From Hominiventricola filiformis (lineage in GTDB: Bacteria > Bacillota > Clostridia > Lachnospirales > Lachnospiraceae), in assembly GCF_020686965.1 (NCBI RefSeq), contig NZ_JAJEPS010000003.1:124001-188000 (forward strand): DNA of 64,000 bases, given 5' to 3'. Below, one piece after another: positions 33,451 through 41,990 of the stretch. A program made the position numbers and the translations under genes. Every line of letters starts with the position of its first letter. The stretch's first letter is position 1. A model generated the notes under the pieces. That model saw only the letters and a list, made by a program, of their open reading frames with translations. It ran no database searches and was not told the origin of the DNA.

Positions 33451-34038
33451 CTATTCCTTCATCCTTCTGTCTATCTGTCGAAATGTCTCTTCCTCACTGC
33501 CGTTATTATCAATCATAAACAGACAGCGCTTCTGAAATTCTTCATGTGTTTTCTGGCTTCGGAAGATCTGATCTATCCTCTCGTCGCTGTAACCGCGGCT
33601 TTCCTTCAGTCTTTGACGCCGAATTTTTTCATCTGTATAAATATACCATGTTTCATCACAGAATGCATCATAATTTTCTTCCAGAAATAAAGCAGCTTCT
33701 ACCACAACATATGACAAATGCAATAATTCCGCTTCTTCCAGCCGTCGCAGAATTTCCTGCCGCACTGCCGGATGGATGATCCGGTTCAGAATCATGCGTT
33801 TCTTCTCATCCGCAAATACGATGGCTCCCAATGCTTTCCTGTCAATGGTTTTGTCTTCACTTACTATTTCCTGACCAAACACCTTTACTACCTGCTCATA
33901 AGCTTCATGACCTGGTTCCATCACTTCATGACCTACCAGATCCGCCAAGATAAGCTTCGCTCCGTAACGTTTTTCCAGATAGTTCAGCACCGTACTCTTT
34001 CCGGCTCCCACACCGCCGGTCACTCCGATAATTTTCAT
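33451..34038 (-). CDS. coaE: Dephospho-CoA kinase
   Basis: A 195-residue P-loop kinase that phosphorylates dephospho-CoA, the last step of coenzyme A synthesis. P-loop GVTGGVGAGKSTVLNYL at the N-terminus; LADLVGHEVMEPGHEAY and the RIIHPAVRQEILRRLEEA region form the substrate site; VVVEAALFLEENYD precedes the lid. It is 3 bases after polA and abuts the MBL gene. The polA-coaE pairing is common in Firmicutes. Confidence 0.94.
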   Translation of the reverse strand: MKIIGVTGGVGAGKSTVLNYLEKRYGAKLILADLVGHEVMEPGHEAYEQVVKVFGQEIVSEDKTIDRKALGAIVFADEKKRMILNRIIHPAVRQEILRRLEEAELLHLSYVVVEAALFLEENYDAFCDETWYIYTDEKIRRQRLKESRGYSDERIDQIFRSQKTHEEFQKRCLFMIDNNGSEEETFRQIDRRMKE

Positions 34039-34041
34039 CTG

Positions 34042-36570
34042 TTATTTCGCCTCGTACCAGTTTTTTCCTCTGTGGAGATCGATTTCCAGCGGAACCCGCA
34101 AAGACGCTGCCTGCTGCATCTCCTCCCGCAAAATTTCTTCTACCCGGTCTGCTTCAGAAAGCTTTGCCTCCACCAGTAATTCATCGTGCACCTGCAGGAT
34201 CAGCCTTGATTTCATTTTTTCTTCCCGTAACCGGTCATGTACCCGGTTCATGGCAATCTTGATAATGTCCGCTGCTGTTCCCTGAATGGGGGAATTCATG
34301 GCCACGCGCTCTCCAAAGGATCGCTGCATAAAGTTAGAAGATTTCAATTCCGGAACCGGTCTTCTCCTGCCGTACATGGTGGTCACATAGCCTTCCTCTT
34401 TGGCATGCTCTACCAGTCCATCCAGATAAGATTTGATTCCCGGATAGGTTTCAAAATATCGTTCAATATATTCTTTGGCTTCTTTGGTGGAAATGCTCAG
34501 ATCCTGAGACAACCCAAAAGAACTGATTCCATATACAATACCAAAATTAACTGCTTTCGCATTTCTACGCTGCTGCGGTGTCACCTCATCAATGGGTACG
34601 TGAAATACCTGAGAAGCAGTCAAACGATGAATATCCTCTGCCTGCTGATAAGCCTCAATCAGTTTCTCATCCCCGGACATATGAGCCAGCACACGAAGTT
34701 CAATCTGGGAATAATCCGCATCCAGGAAAATACAATCCTCCGCCGGAATAAAGACCTTTCGGATCAGCCGTCCAAGCTCCATACGTACCGGAATATTCTG
34801 AAGGTTCGGCTCCGTACTGCTGATCCTTCCGGTGGCTGTAATGGTCTGGTTAAATTTACTGTGAATTCTTCCATCCTTCGCAATACAGCCAGCCAGCCCG
34901 TCCGCATAAGTGGATTTTAATTTGGTCATCTGACGGTATTCCAGAATATCCCTCACTATAGGCTGATCGCCTGCCAGCTTTTCTAATATGTCCGCTGATG
35001 TGGAATAACCGGTCTTGGTCTTCTTACCACCCTTCATCCCCATCTTTTCAAACAAAATCACACCCAGCTGCTTGGGAGAATTTATATTAAATACCTCACC
35101 GGCTGCCTCATGAATCTTTTTCTCCAGCTCCTCAATCCGGCCAACCAGCGCTTCCCCATATTCCCGGAGTTCTTCACCATTCACCCGGATACCCGCCTGC
35201 TCCATGTCATACAGGGTAAATACCAACGGCATCTCGATCTCATCGAACAGCTTTCTCATCCCCATATCGTCCAGTTTTTTCAGAAGCTCCGGCATCTTTT
35301 TAAAAGTAGTGAGTGCCGCATACGGTTTTTTCAGATCTTCATGCTCATAGCTGCTCATGAGCGGATTGATAAGATAAGCCGCAATCTCAATATCAAATAA
35401 ATGTTCCCGGCAAACCGGATGGACAAAAGCTAATAATTTTTTCACATCTGAAGCCCCGCAAAGCGGTACTTCCTCGATGATTTCTCTCAGCTTGTCCAGA
35501 AGATATTGTTCCGTCAGAAATCCTTCCTCGGAAACGCAGAACACTTCCTGCTCTGAATCTGTCAGAGATACATGCAGTCCCTCTTCATAATACAGTTCAA
35601 AGGCAATCTGCTTCTGATTTTTCAGTCGTGAAAACAGATTTTCTGCCTCGGCAAAATCGGTAACCATCGTCACTTCCGGTTCTGCCGGCTTGCCTGCTTC
35701 TGCCTCCTCAAAACGTCCCAGGAGCTTCTTAAAATTCAGTTTTCTGCACCATTCATAGGCCTCCGTCGTATAGAGGTTTGTAAGCCTTGCATCCTCAAAA
35801 GAAAGAGTAAGAGGTGCTTCCAAGCAGATGGTAGCCAGTTCTTTACTCATCTCGGCCATATCGTAATGGTTTTTCAGCGCTTCCTTTGCACGGTTTGGCT
35901 TAATCTCCTCTACATGGGCATACGCATTTTCAATCGTGCCGTAAGCAGCGATCAGATTGGTTGCCGTCTTCTCTCCAATACCCGGTACCCCCGGAATATT
36001 ATCAGAAGCATCTCCCATAAGTGCTTTTAACTCGATAATCTGGGACGGTGTTACCTGATAGGCATCCTTTACATCCTGGGCATGATAATTTTCAATTTCC
36101 GTGACACCTCTCTTTGTTTTCGGCATCCGGATCATAATTTTCTCTGTGGCCAGCTGCAGAAGATCCCTGTCTCCGGATACAATGACTGCATCCACGCCTG
36201 CCTCTTCGCTCTTTTTTGCTGCTGTTCCCAAAAGATCGTCCGCCTCATAACCCTCCATCATAAGCAGTGGGATACCCATAGCTGTAAGCAGTTCTTTTAA
36301 TACCGGCACCTGCTCACGCAGTTCCTCCGGCATAGGTTTTCTCGTTCCCTTATAAGCGTCGTACATTTTATGCCGAAACGTCGGTGCCTTCAGGTCAAAC
36401 GCCACCGCCAGATATTCCGGCTTTTCCTCGTCCAGAATCCGGAACATAATATTCAGAAATCCGTAGATTCCATTGGTATGAAGTCCCTCCGCATTGGTCA
36501 GGTCCGGGACACCATAAAAGGCACGGTTGATAATACTGTGCCCATCAATCAAAACTATTTTTTCACTCAT
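34042..36570 (-). CDS. polA: DNA polymerase I
   Basis: An 842-residue repair and Okazaki-fragment polymerase. Start MSEKIVLIDGHSI: its A overlaps the last base of the upstream stop (TAATG), with GAGGTGG as RBS. N-terminal 5'-3' exonuclease/FEN (~1-260; YEADDLLGTAAKKSEE, SGDRDLLQLA, GIGEKTATNLI), a middle 3'-5' exonuclease-like domain (~290-460), and the polymerase domain with motif A LDADYSQIELRVLAHMSGD, motif B RRNAKAVNFGIVYGIS, and motif C QVHDELLVEA. The middle domain lacks obvious DEDD residues, so proofreading is probably inactive, as in other Firmicutes. Confidence 0.95.
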   Translation of the reverse strand: MSEKIVLIDGHSIINRAFYGVPDLTNAEGLHTNGIYGFLNIMFRILDEEKPEYLAVAFDLKAPTFRHKMYDAYKGTRKPMPEELREQVPVLKELLTAMGIPLLMMEGYEADDLLGTAAKKSEEAGVDAVIVSGDRDLLQLATEKIMIRMPKTKRGVTEIENYHAQDVKDAYQVTPSQIIELKALMGDASDNIPGVPGIGEKTATNLIAAYGTIENAYAHVEEIKPNRAKEALKNHYDMAEMSKELATICLEAPLTLSFEDARLTNLYTTEAYEWCRKLNFKKLLGRFEEAEAGKPAEPEVTMVTDFAEAENLFSRLKNQKQIAFELYYEEGLHVSLTDSEQEVFCVSEEGFLTEQYLLDKLREIIEEVPLCGASDVKKLLAFVHPVCREHLFDIEIAAYLINPLMSSYEHEDLKKPYAALTTFKKMPELLKKLDDMGMRKLFDEIEMPLVFTLYDMEQAGIRVNGEELREYGEALVGRIEELEKKIHEAAGEVFNINSPKQLGVILFEKMGMKGGKKTKTGYSTSADILEKLAGDQPIVRDILEYRQMTKLKSTYADGLAGCIAKDGRIHSKFNQTITATGRISSTEPNLQNIPVRMELGRLIRKVFIPAEDCIFLDADYSQIELRVLAHMSGDEKLIEAYQQAEDIHRLTASQVFHVPIDEVTPQQRRNAKAVNFGIVYGISSFGLSQDLSISTKEAKEYIERYFETYPGIKSYLDGLVEHAKEEGYVTTMYGRRRPVPELKSSNFMQRSFGERVAMNSPIQGTAADIIKIAMNRVHDRLREEKMKSRLILQVHDELLVEAKLSEADRVEEILREEMQQAASLRVPLEIDLHRGKNWYEAK

Positions 36571-36893
36571 TAAAAGAGCCACCTCACGATCATATATATA
36601 AGTGCCATAATGGCTGCGGCACGCAAAAACAGGACATACGTATACAGAAACCTCTCATCCTGTACGTCCGCCTCGGAAGTCTCAAGGGAATCCTCCACCA
36701 GTGTCCGGTAATTTACCGTCTCTTCCGCTCCGTCCAGCTGCCGGATACCTGCAAATACCGTCGCATATACTTCCAGTTCTTCATAGCACTCCGGGCAATG
36801 CCGGATATGTTTTACAAATTCGCCTTCTTCTTTTTCATCCAATTCGCCGTTAATATACGGCACTAAAAGCCTCTGCGCCTGCTTACAGTTCAT
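36570..36893 (-). CDS. Zinc-finger anti-sigma-like membrane protein
   Basis: A 107-residue protein; start MNCKQAQRLLVPYI follows AGGAGCGG. The N-terminal zf-HC2 motif has Cys3, His29, Cys33 and Cys36 (H-x3-C-x2-C), as in anti-sigma factors of the ZAS group. One transmembrane helix lies close to the C-terminus (LFLRAAAIMALIYMIVRWLF), leaving almost nothing outside. No sigma factor gene is adjacent, so it is an orphan or acts on a distant partner. Its stop overlaps the polA start, so it is the first gene of the polA operon and could couple its own translation to polA. Confidence 0.8.
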   Translation of the reverse strand: MNCKQAQRLLVPYINGELDEKEEGEFVKHIRHCPECYEELEVYATVFAGIRQLDGAEETVNYRTLVEDSLETSEADVQDERFLYTYVLFLRAAAIMALIYMIVRWLF

Positions 36894-36937
36894 TCTTACC
36901 GCTCCTGCCATACATATATATAGGTACATACACATTT

Positions 36938-36966
36938 ATTATATCCAATCAAATATGGGAATGCAA
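36938..36966 (-). promoter_or_regulatory. Promoter of the polA operon
   Basis: Minus strand TTGCAT (36961-36966), 17-base spacer, TATAAT (36938-36943), about 45 bases before the zinc-finger gene start. Confidence 0.7.
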
Positions 36967-37010
36967 GCCGCCTGTTCTGCTTTTCATGATTACTTCCGAT
37001 TTGACAAAAC

Positions 37011-37041
37011 AAAAAAGACCTTGAAAAATCAAGATCTTTTT
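37011..37041 (-). terminator. Terminator of ssrA
   Basis: Minus-strand hairpin AAAAAGATCTTGA ... TCAAGGTCTTTTTT (one G-U pair, 4-base loop), starting right after the tmRNA 3' end and finishing in a run of six T. Confidence 0.9.
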
Positions 37042-37043
37042 AG

Positions 37044-37380
37044 TGGACCAGAGGGGAGTCGAACCCCTGTCCGAAAGCCCATCCATCGCGGTATCTCCCA
37101 TCACAGCCGCTTATTTGACATTCCCTCCGCTGTACACCAACCGGCAGGTTTACAGCTTCAGTAGCTTCATGATACGCCCACACGTGCAAAGCTTAACGTG
37201 TGTCGTTTCCCACATAGTCGATGCCTGGGTCACAAAGTGTGGGTGCTCTGAGTCAGACAGCTGCCATTAGGCAGCGATTGCTAAATTATCTTCAGCGTTT
37301 ATATTTATTTTTGCACCTTACGCGGTACCTTCGGATGGCTGCCCCAACTTCAAAACCCCCGTCGAAACCTTTACTAGCCC
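37044..37380 (-). ncRNA. ssrA: Transfer-messenger RNA (tmRNA)
   Basis: Rescues stalled ribosomes by acting as tRNA-Ala and mRNA. 5' end GGGCTAG pairs with 3' CTGGTCC to form the 7-bp acceptor stem (two wobbles); the T-arm is AGGGG-TTCGACT-CCCCT. The conserved 5' block AAAGGTTTCGACGGGGG follows the acceptor. CCA is not encoded (ACT follows the stem). The reading frame encodes the tag (A)KININAEDNLAIAA and then TAA; the first Ala codon GCA is the inferred resume codon. About 337 nt, a normal bacterial size. It has its own promoter and terminator. Confidence 0.95.
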
Positions 37381-37425
37381 TGATACTGCCTGTAAAGTCG
37401 CGTGGCTGAAATTTAGCGTATTTAT

Positions 37426-37454
37426 ATCTTAGCCGTCATAAATAAATTTGTCAA
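37426..37454 (-). promoter_or_regulatory. Promoter of ssrA
   Basis: Minus strand TTGACA (37449-37454), 17-base spacer, TAAGAT (37426-37431). The predicted start leaves a ~38-base 5' leader to be removed by processing at 37380. Confidence 0.75.
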
Positions 37455-37556
37455 GAAAAATACCATTAAAAATAACAATACAGAATGCGAAATTGTTCCA
37501 AAGAAGGTGCTCAGGAACATATCCGACGATGGAAGCTCCGGAGCTTCTCAGTCAGA

Positions 37557-38564
37557 TCAAAGCAGAGCATCAGAACTATCGATCCGATCGTTCTGAAACC
37601 GTGACAGATGCTCATAGGGCAGAATAAGACGTCCTCTGTAGAGTCCACAGCCATCATTGATCAGGCTGTTGTCCACGGCAGAGAACATATTGACATCCAG
37701 TCTGGAAAGATCCAGATGCTGCAGGCGGATACCACGCTCATACGCTTCATCGAACCAGATACATTCCCCTTCCGGGATCTGGTGGCGTCTGCCCCTTTCT
37801 TTCTCCTGCCGTTTTTCATAATTCTGGTGATTGGCACTTCCAATCTCTGCCGTATCATCCATATCTTTGGTCCGAATCTGTACTTCCATATGACAGTTGG
37901 CACAGTTATCAAAAAATGTAATGTGCAAAGACTGATAGCTGGAAGTATTTTCGTTAGAAATATAATCCCGGAAACAGTCTTTTACTTCTTCCTTCATAAG
38001 CGGTGATGTACTTCTCTTGATACCGCCTGTGGGAATCACGGTAAATCCGCGTTTCTCCAGAAATCCTGGCAACACATTCGCAATTTCATAAATGCATTTT
38101 AATTCCTGCGCTTCCCTCTCTTCTTCACTTTCCAGATGGCATCTGGGCATGGAAATAACGATCCGGTATGCAATGAGATCCCGGAAACGCTGCAGACGCT
38201 TCTTCACCTCTTCCACCGGCGGATAGGTGCCATGCTCTATATAATATTTGTAAATATCTTTCACAATATAGCCGTTGAACTTTGCCTCCGCACGAATCAG
38301 GGATTTGATCCGTCCTTTAAATGTAAATGCCAAATATGGATATTCTTTTGCCATATACATATAAAATTCCCTGATTTTCTGGGACTGCGCCGTCAGGAAT
38401 TCATTGTGTTCCAACAGATCAATCATCTGGTGCAGAAACTCATGGTGAATCAAATCAATCTCATTTCCCGTTCTATCTGCTTCCTTCTTCAAGTCATCTG
38501 CATAATTGTGTAAGATTCGAAGTACTGTATCTCCTGAATACAGGTAATCATTTAATGCTATCAT
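37557..38564 (-). CDS. RelA/SpoT-domain alarmone synthetase-like protein
   Basis: A 335-residue cytosolic protein with a RelA/SpoT nucleotidyltransferase domain (~80-250): FKGRIKSLIRAEAK binds nucleotide phosphates, RFRDLIAYRIV carries Asp129, SSYQSLHITFFD gives the guanine-stacking Tyr, and MEVQIRTKDMDD the catalytic Glu. These match (p)ppGpp synthetases such as RelQ/RelP, but those are ~210 residues; here there are ~75 helical residues in front and ~85 behind, and the usual DxxGxR is DLIAYR. No HD hydrolase domain. Activity is likely but the product is uncertain. It lies 62 bases after the orphan kinase gene and may be co-transcribed with it. Confidence 0.8.
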   Translation of the reverse strand: MIALNDYLYSGDTVLRILHNYADDLKKEADRTGNEIDLIHHEFLHQMIDLLEHNEFLTAQSQKIREFYMYMAKEYPYLAFTFKGRIKSLIRAEAKFNGYIVKDIYKYYIEHGTYPPVEEVKKRLQRFRDLIAYRIVISMPRCHLESEEEREAQELKCIYEIANVLPGFLEKRGFTVIPTGGIKRSTSPLMKEEVKDCFRDYISNENTSSYQSLHITFFDNCANCHMEVQIRTKDMDDTAEIGSANHQNYEKRQEKERGRRHQIPEGECIWFDEAYERGIRLQHLDLSRLDVNMFSAVDNSLINDGCGLYRGRLILPYEHLSRFQNDRIDSSDALL

Positions 38565-38626
38565 CTGTCTGTTAGAATCCTTCCCGCTCTTTCCGTAAGC
38601 TGTAATGACGTTCTCCGTCTTTTTAT

Positions 38627-40126
38627 TTATACTTCATTTTTATCATCCAGTTCAAACCAGAACTCCACACCATTATCATAATTGTTGACTCCATAGCGCT
38701 GATGCATGGATTCCATAATAGCTTTTACAATGGAGAGGCCCACACCGCTGCCGCCATATTCCCTGGTTCTTGCCTTATCTACTTTATAGAACTTATCCCA
38801 GATGCGTCCCAGATCTTCCTTCGGAATCGGTTTACCAGTGTTGAAGACCCCAACACGCACATGATCAGGTTCTTTCTGAATGGTGATCTTAATAATCTTT
38901 TCCCCTTCCACATGGTTCAGGGCATTGCTGATATAATTGGTCAGCACCTGTTCCATTTTAAATTCATTGGCCCAGGCATAGACCGGCTCCCTTTGATCAA
39001 ATACCAGATGAACTTCCTTCTGTTCGAACAGAATCTTCATGGACTGCAGCATATTATGAAGCATGGATGTCAGATCAAAACGTTCCATGGTCACCACTTC
39101 ATTTCCAAATTCCAGTTCATTGAGTGTCAGCAGATTTTTCACCAGTTTGTTCATTTTTGACGCTTCATCCATAATGACTTCACAGTAAAAATCCCGGCTC
39201 TCCGCATCATCGTTAATACATTCCTTCAGTCCTTCTGCGTACCCCTGCACCAGTGCAATGGGTGTCTTCAGTTCATGGGATACATTGGACAGGAATTCTT
39301 TCCTCATCTGATCCCTTTTTTCCTTCTGCTCAATATCCCGCTGCAGTTCGTTATTGGCTGTCTTCAGCTCTGAGATGGTCTTTTCCAGTTTTTCCGACAG
39401 CTGATTCATATGATTACCCAGAAATACGATTTCTTCATCTTTACCACCGGAAAATTTTACATTAAAATCCAGATCCGACATTCGTTCGGACAATTTTGCC
39501 AGTTCCAGAATTGGCTCGGAAATTCTTTTGGACAGGATCTGAATGGCAACCGCTCCAATCAGCAGCACAAAAATTCCCACCTCCAGCAGAAACTTGTTAG
39601 CCAGCATGACGCTTTCCCGCAAAGGCTCCACCGCTGTCCGGATTAAAAACAGCTCTCCTTTATCCAGGGTGCCTGTGATCTTCAGATATCCTCTTCTGGC
39701 TTCTCCGCCACTTAAACTCATAGTATAATTGTCCGTCTGTTCCCAGATTGTTTTCTTATCTGGCTCTGCTCCCAGTACATACTCATATAATTCTCTCTGC
39801 AGTTCTGCGGAATCACGCACCGTTGTCAACTTGGCATGTCCGTCACTTCCCATGACAAACAGACTGACATTATCCACCTCACAGATAGTATTCAGCTTTG
39901 TTATAAACGCATCTCCACTCATAGCATCCGCCGCAGAGGCCTCATTTAAATACTGATACGTTTCCTTTAACGCTTCCATCTTATTCTTAATATAATATCG
40001 TTCCAGGAAAAACATATTCGCCAGCATACAGGCTGCCAGTGCCACGATCAGTACCAGTGAAAAGATCACTGTCATCCGGACTCTGATGGAATGAATATGC
40101 CCTGGTTTTTTCTTGTTTTCCGACAT
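38627..40126 (-). CDS. Orphan sensor histidine kinase (HAMP type)
   Basis: A 499-residue membrane kinase; start MSENKKKPGHIHSI follows AGGAGAGG. Layout: helix ~17-40, extracytoplasmic sensor ~41-165, helix ~185-205, HAMP (ISEPILELAKLSERMSDLD), coiled-coil, HisKA with FLSNVSHELKTPIALVQGYAEGL (phospho-His), and HATPase_c with N-box NYISNALNHVEG and G2 GGSGVGLSIVKAIMESM. No response regulator gene is adjacent on either side, so its partner is elsewhere. It begins only ~34 bases after the hydrogenase-operon terminator, so it either has a promoter overlapping that hairpin or depends on read-through. Confidence 0.88.
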   Translation of the reverse strand: MSENKKKPGHIHSIRVRMTVIFSLVLIVALAACMLANMFFLERYYIKNKMEALKETYQYLNEASAADAMSGDAFITKLNTICEVDNVSLFVMGSDGHAKLTTVRDSAELQRELYEYVLGAEPDKKTIWEQTDNYTMSLSGGEARRGYLKITGTLDKGELFLIRTAVEPLRESVMLANKFLLEVGIFVLLIGAVAIQILSKRISEPILELAKLSERMSDLDFNVKFSGGKDEEIVFLGNHMNQLSEKLEKTISELKTANNELQRDIEQKEKRDQMRKEFLSNVSHELKTPIALVQGYAEGLKECINDDAESRDFYCEVIMDEASKMNKLVKNLLTLNELEFGNEVVTMERFDLTSMLHNMLQSMKILFEQKEVHLVFDQREPVYAWANEFKMEQVLTNYISNALNHVEGEKIIKITIQKEPDHVRVGVFNTGKPIPKEDLGRIWDKFYKVDKARTREYGGSGVGLSIVKAIMESMHQRYGVNNYDNGVEFWFELDDKNEV

Positions 40127-40159
40127 GATTATCCTCTCCTGTTCTCTTATCGGATCAGC

Positions 40160-40194
40160 AAAAAGGCGGAGCACTTCAGGCGCTCCGCCTTTTT
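40160..40194 (-). terminator. Terminator of the hydrogenase operon
   Basis: Perfect 13-bp inverted repeat AAAAAGGCGGAGC / GCTCCGCCTTTTT with a 9-base loop, ~75 bases after the hydrogenase stop; T-runs on both strands. Confidence 0.92.
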
Positions 40195-40269
40195 TACTCT
40201 GACGCTATTTTACCACAACATCAGAAAACTTCCATCCTTTTCACAGGAATTTCACGTTTCTGCCAGGAT

Positions 40270-41976
40270 CTATGAAGAACAGAACTCATGATTATGAAGC
40301 AGTTCATGTTCTTTTCCTTTCAGGAAGCCTTCATAGAGGGACATTACCATCGGGTTCTCATCACATTTTTTAATCACCGCTACATTATCTGCACGATAAA
40401 TGCCTTCCTTGCGGGCTGCTTTAGTACGGTCACCTGCCAGACGCGGCTGACCGCCACCCATGATACAGCCTCTGCGGCATGCCATGACCTCTATCAGATG
40501 GTAATTCTTCTCACCGCTCTGTACCTGTTCCATGACTTTTCTTGCATTGGCAAGACCGCTGACTACACAGATATTTAATTCTGTTCCTCCATATGGAACA
40601 GAAAATTCTCTGATCAACCCGTCTTCATCGTCACCACGTACACCACACTCTGCAATGCTCTCCAGCGTTGCTTTGTCATGTCCCGGTACCAGATGACGTA
40701 TCACTGCCTCGGTTACACCACCGGTTACACCGAAGATCACACCGCCGCCGGATCCAAATCCGAACGGGATATCGGAAGATTCCGGCTCCAGCTCTGCAAA
40801 ATCAATGCCGGTCATACGGATCATATCGATAAACTCGGTCGTTGTGATCACATAATCGGTATCCTGCTCCCCATTGGTAAAGCTGTTGGGACGTTTTGCC
40901 TCCATCTTCTTCGCTGTACACGGCATGAAAGATACCATGACGGTCTTCTTACCCTGACTGTTTTCCGGATTTCGGAAATACTCTTTGGTTACCGCAGACA
41001 TCATTCCCTGAGGAGAACGGCAGGTAGATACATTCTCCCTGTAATCCGGGAACTGCTCTCCTACGAATTTCACCCATGCCGGGCAGCAGGAGGTCAGAAG
41101 CGGAAGTTTTCCGCCATTTTTCAGACGATCCAGAAATTCTGCAGACTCCTCCACAATCGTAAGATCCGCACTGAATGCGGTATCGTATACTTCATCAAAT
41201 CCCATGCGGTGAAGCACATTGACAATCTTGCCCATCACGCTCTTGCCCTTAGGAAGTCCGAAGGCGCCGCCGACTGCCACACGCACTGCCGGAGCTACCT
41301 GTGCTATCACACGAGTATCCGGATCAGCCAGTGCTTCCCATACTGCTTCTCTGTTATGACGGATGCTGATGGCACCGGTCGGGCAGAAGATCTGACACTG
41401 ACCACAGTTGACACAATCAGTTTTTGCAATCTCTTTGTCAAATGCCGGCATCACCATAGCTTCGGAACCACGGAATGCAAAATCAAGTGCGCCTACCCCC
41501 TGCAGCTCATTGCAGACACGTACACAGTTACCACAAAGAATACATTTATTCGGATCACGCACGATGGACGGAGAACTGAAATCAATCGGCTTTTGCTCTC
41601 TGTAGTTGTTGTATCTTACACTGGTCACGCCAAAACGGTGTGCCAGAGTCTGCAGATTACAGTCACCGCTCTTGACGCAGGTAGTACAGTCTCTGCAGTG
41701 TGCAGCCAGTAAAAGCTCGATAATCAGCTTTCTGTAGCGTTTCAGTTTTCCGGTATTGGTGTAAATCACCATACCATCCCTTGGCTCCTCTGAGCAGGAG
41801 GCAAAGGTTCTTCCCCGGTCATCTTCCACCGTACACAGACGACACGCTCCAAAGGTGGAGAGTTCTGAATGATAACACAGTGTAGGAATATCAATACCTG
41901 CCTTACGAATGATGGTCAGGAGATTTTTTTCATCGGTAAATTCTACTTTTCTACCGTCAATTGTAATGATTCCCAT
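40270..41976 (-). CDS. hydA: [FeFe] hydrogenase catalytic subunit (HydA/HndD)
   Basis: A 568-residue catalytic subunit making or consuming H2. Iron-sulfur sites in order: [2Fe-2S] at Cys34/45/48/61; His-ligated [4Fe-4S] at His93, Cys97/100/106; two ferredoxin clusters at Cys145/148/151/155 and Cys188/191/194/198. H-cluster motifs: L1 TSCCPAW (295-301), L2 MPCTAKK (351-357), and L3 MACRRGC (498-504), followed by IMGGGQP. L3 has RRG between the cysteines, where classic enzymes have GG-type residues. With the HydB/HydC genes just upstream it forms the trimeric NAD(H)/ferredoxin-linked, probably electron-bifurcating enzyme. Confidence 0.95.
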   Translation of the reverse strand: MGIITIDGRKVEFTDEKNLLTIIRKAGIDIPTLCYHSELSTFGACRLCTVEDDRGRTFASCSEEPRDGMVIYTNTGKLKRYRKLIIELLLAAHCRDCTTCVKSGDCNLQTLAHRFGVTSVRYNNYREQKPIDFSSPSIVRDPNKCILCGNCVRVCNELQGVGALDFAFRGSEAMVMPAFDKEIAKTDCVNCGQCQIFCPTGAISIRHNREAVWEALADPDTRVIAQVAPAVRVAVGGAFGLPKGKSVMGKIVNVLHRMGFDEVYDTAFSADLTIVEESAEFLDRLKNGGKLPLLTSCCPAWVKFVGEQFPDYRENVSTCRSPQGMMSAVTKEYFRNPENSQGKKTVMVSFMPCTAKKMEAKRPNSFTNGEQDTDYVITTTEFIDMIRMTGIDFAELEPESSDIPFGFGSGGGVIFGVTGGVTEAVIRHLVPGHDKATLESIAECGVRGDDEDGLIREFSVPYGGTELNICVVSGLANARKVMEQVQSGEKNYHLIEVMACRRGCIMGGGQPRLAGDRTKAARKEGIYRADNVAVIKKCDENPMVMSLYEGFLKGKEHELLHNHEFCSS

Positions 41977-41990
41977 ATTTCTCCCCCTTT

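Noticed and set aside
37532..37547. 16-bp perfect palindrome GAAGCTCCGGAGCTTC near the end of the alarmone-synthetase-like gene
   Set aside because: Too short a loop for a terminator and no T-tract; possibly a protein site but nothing else supports a call.
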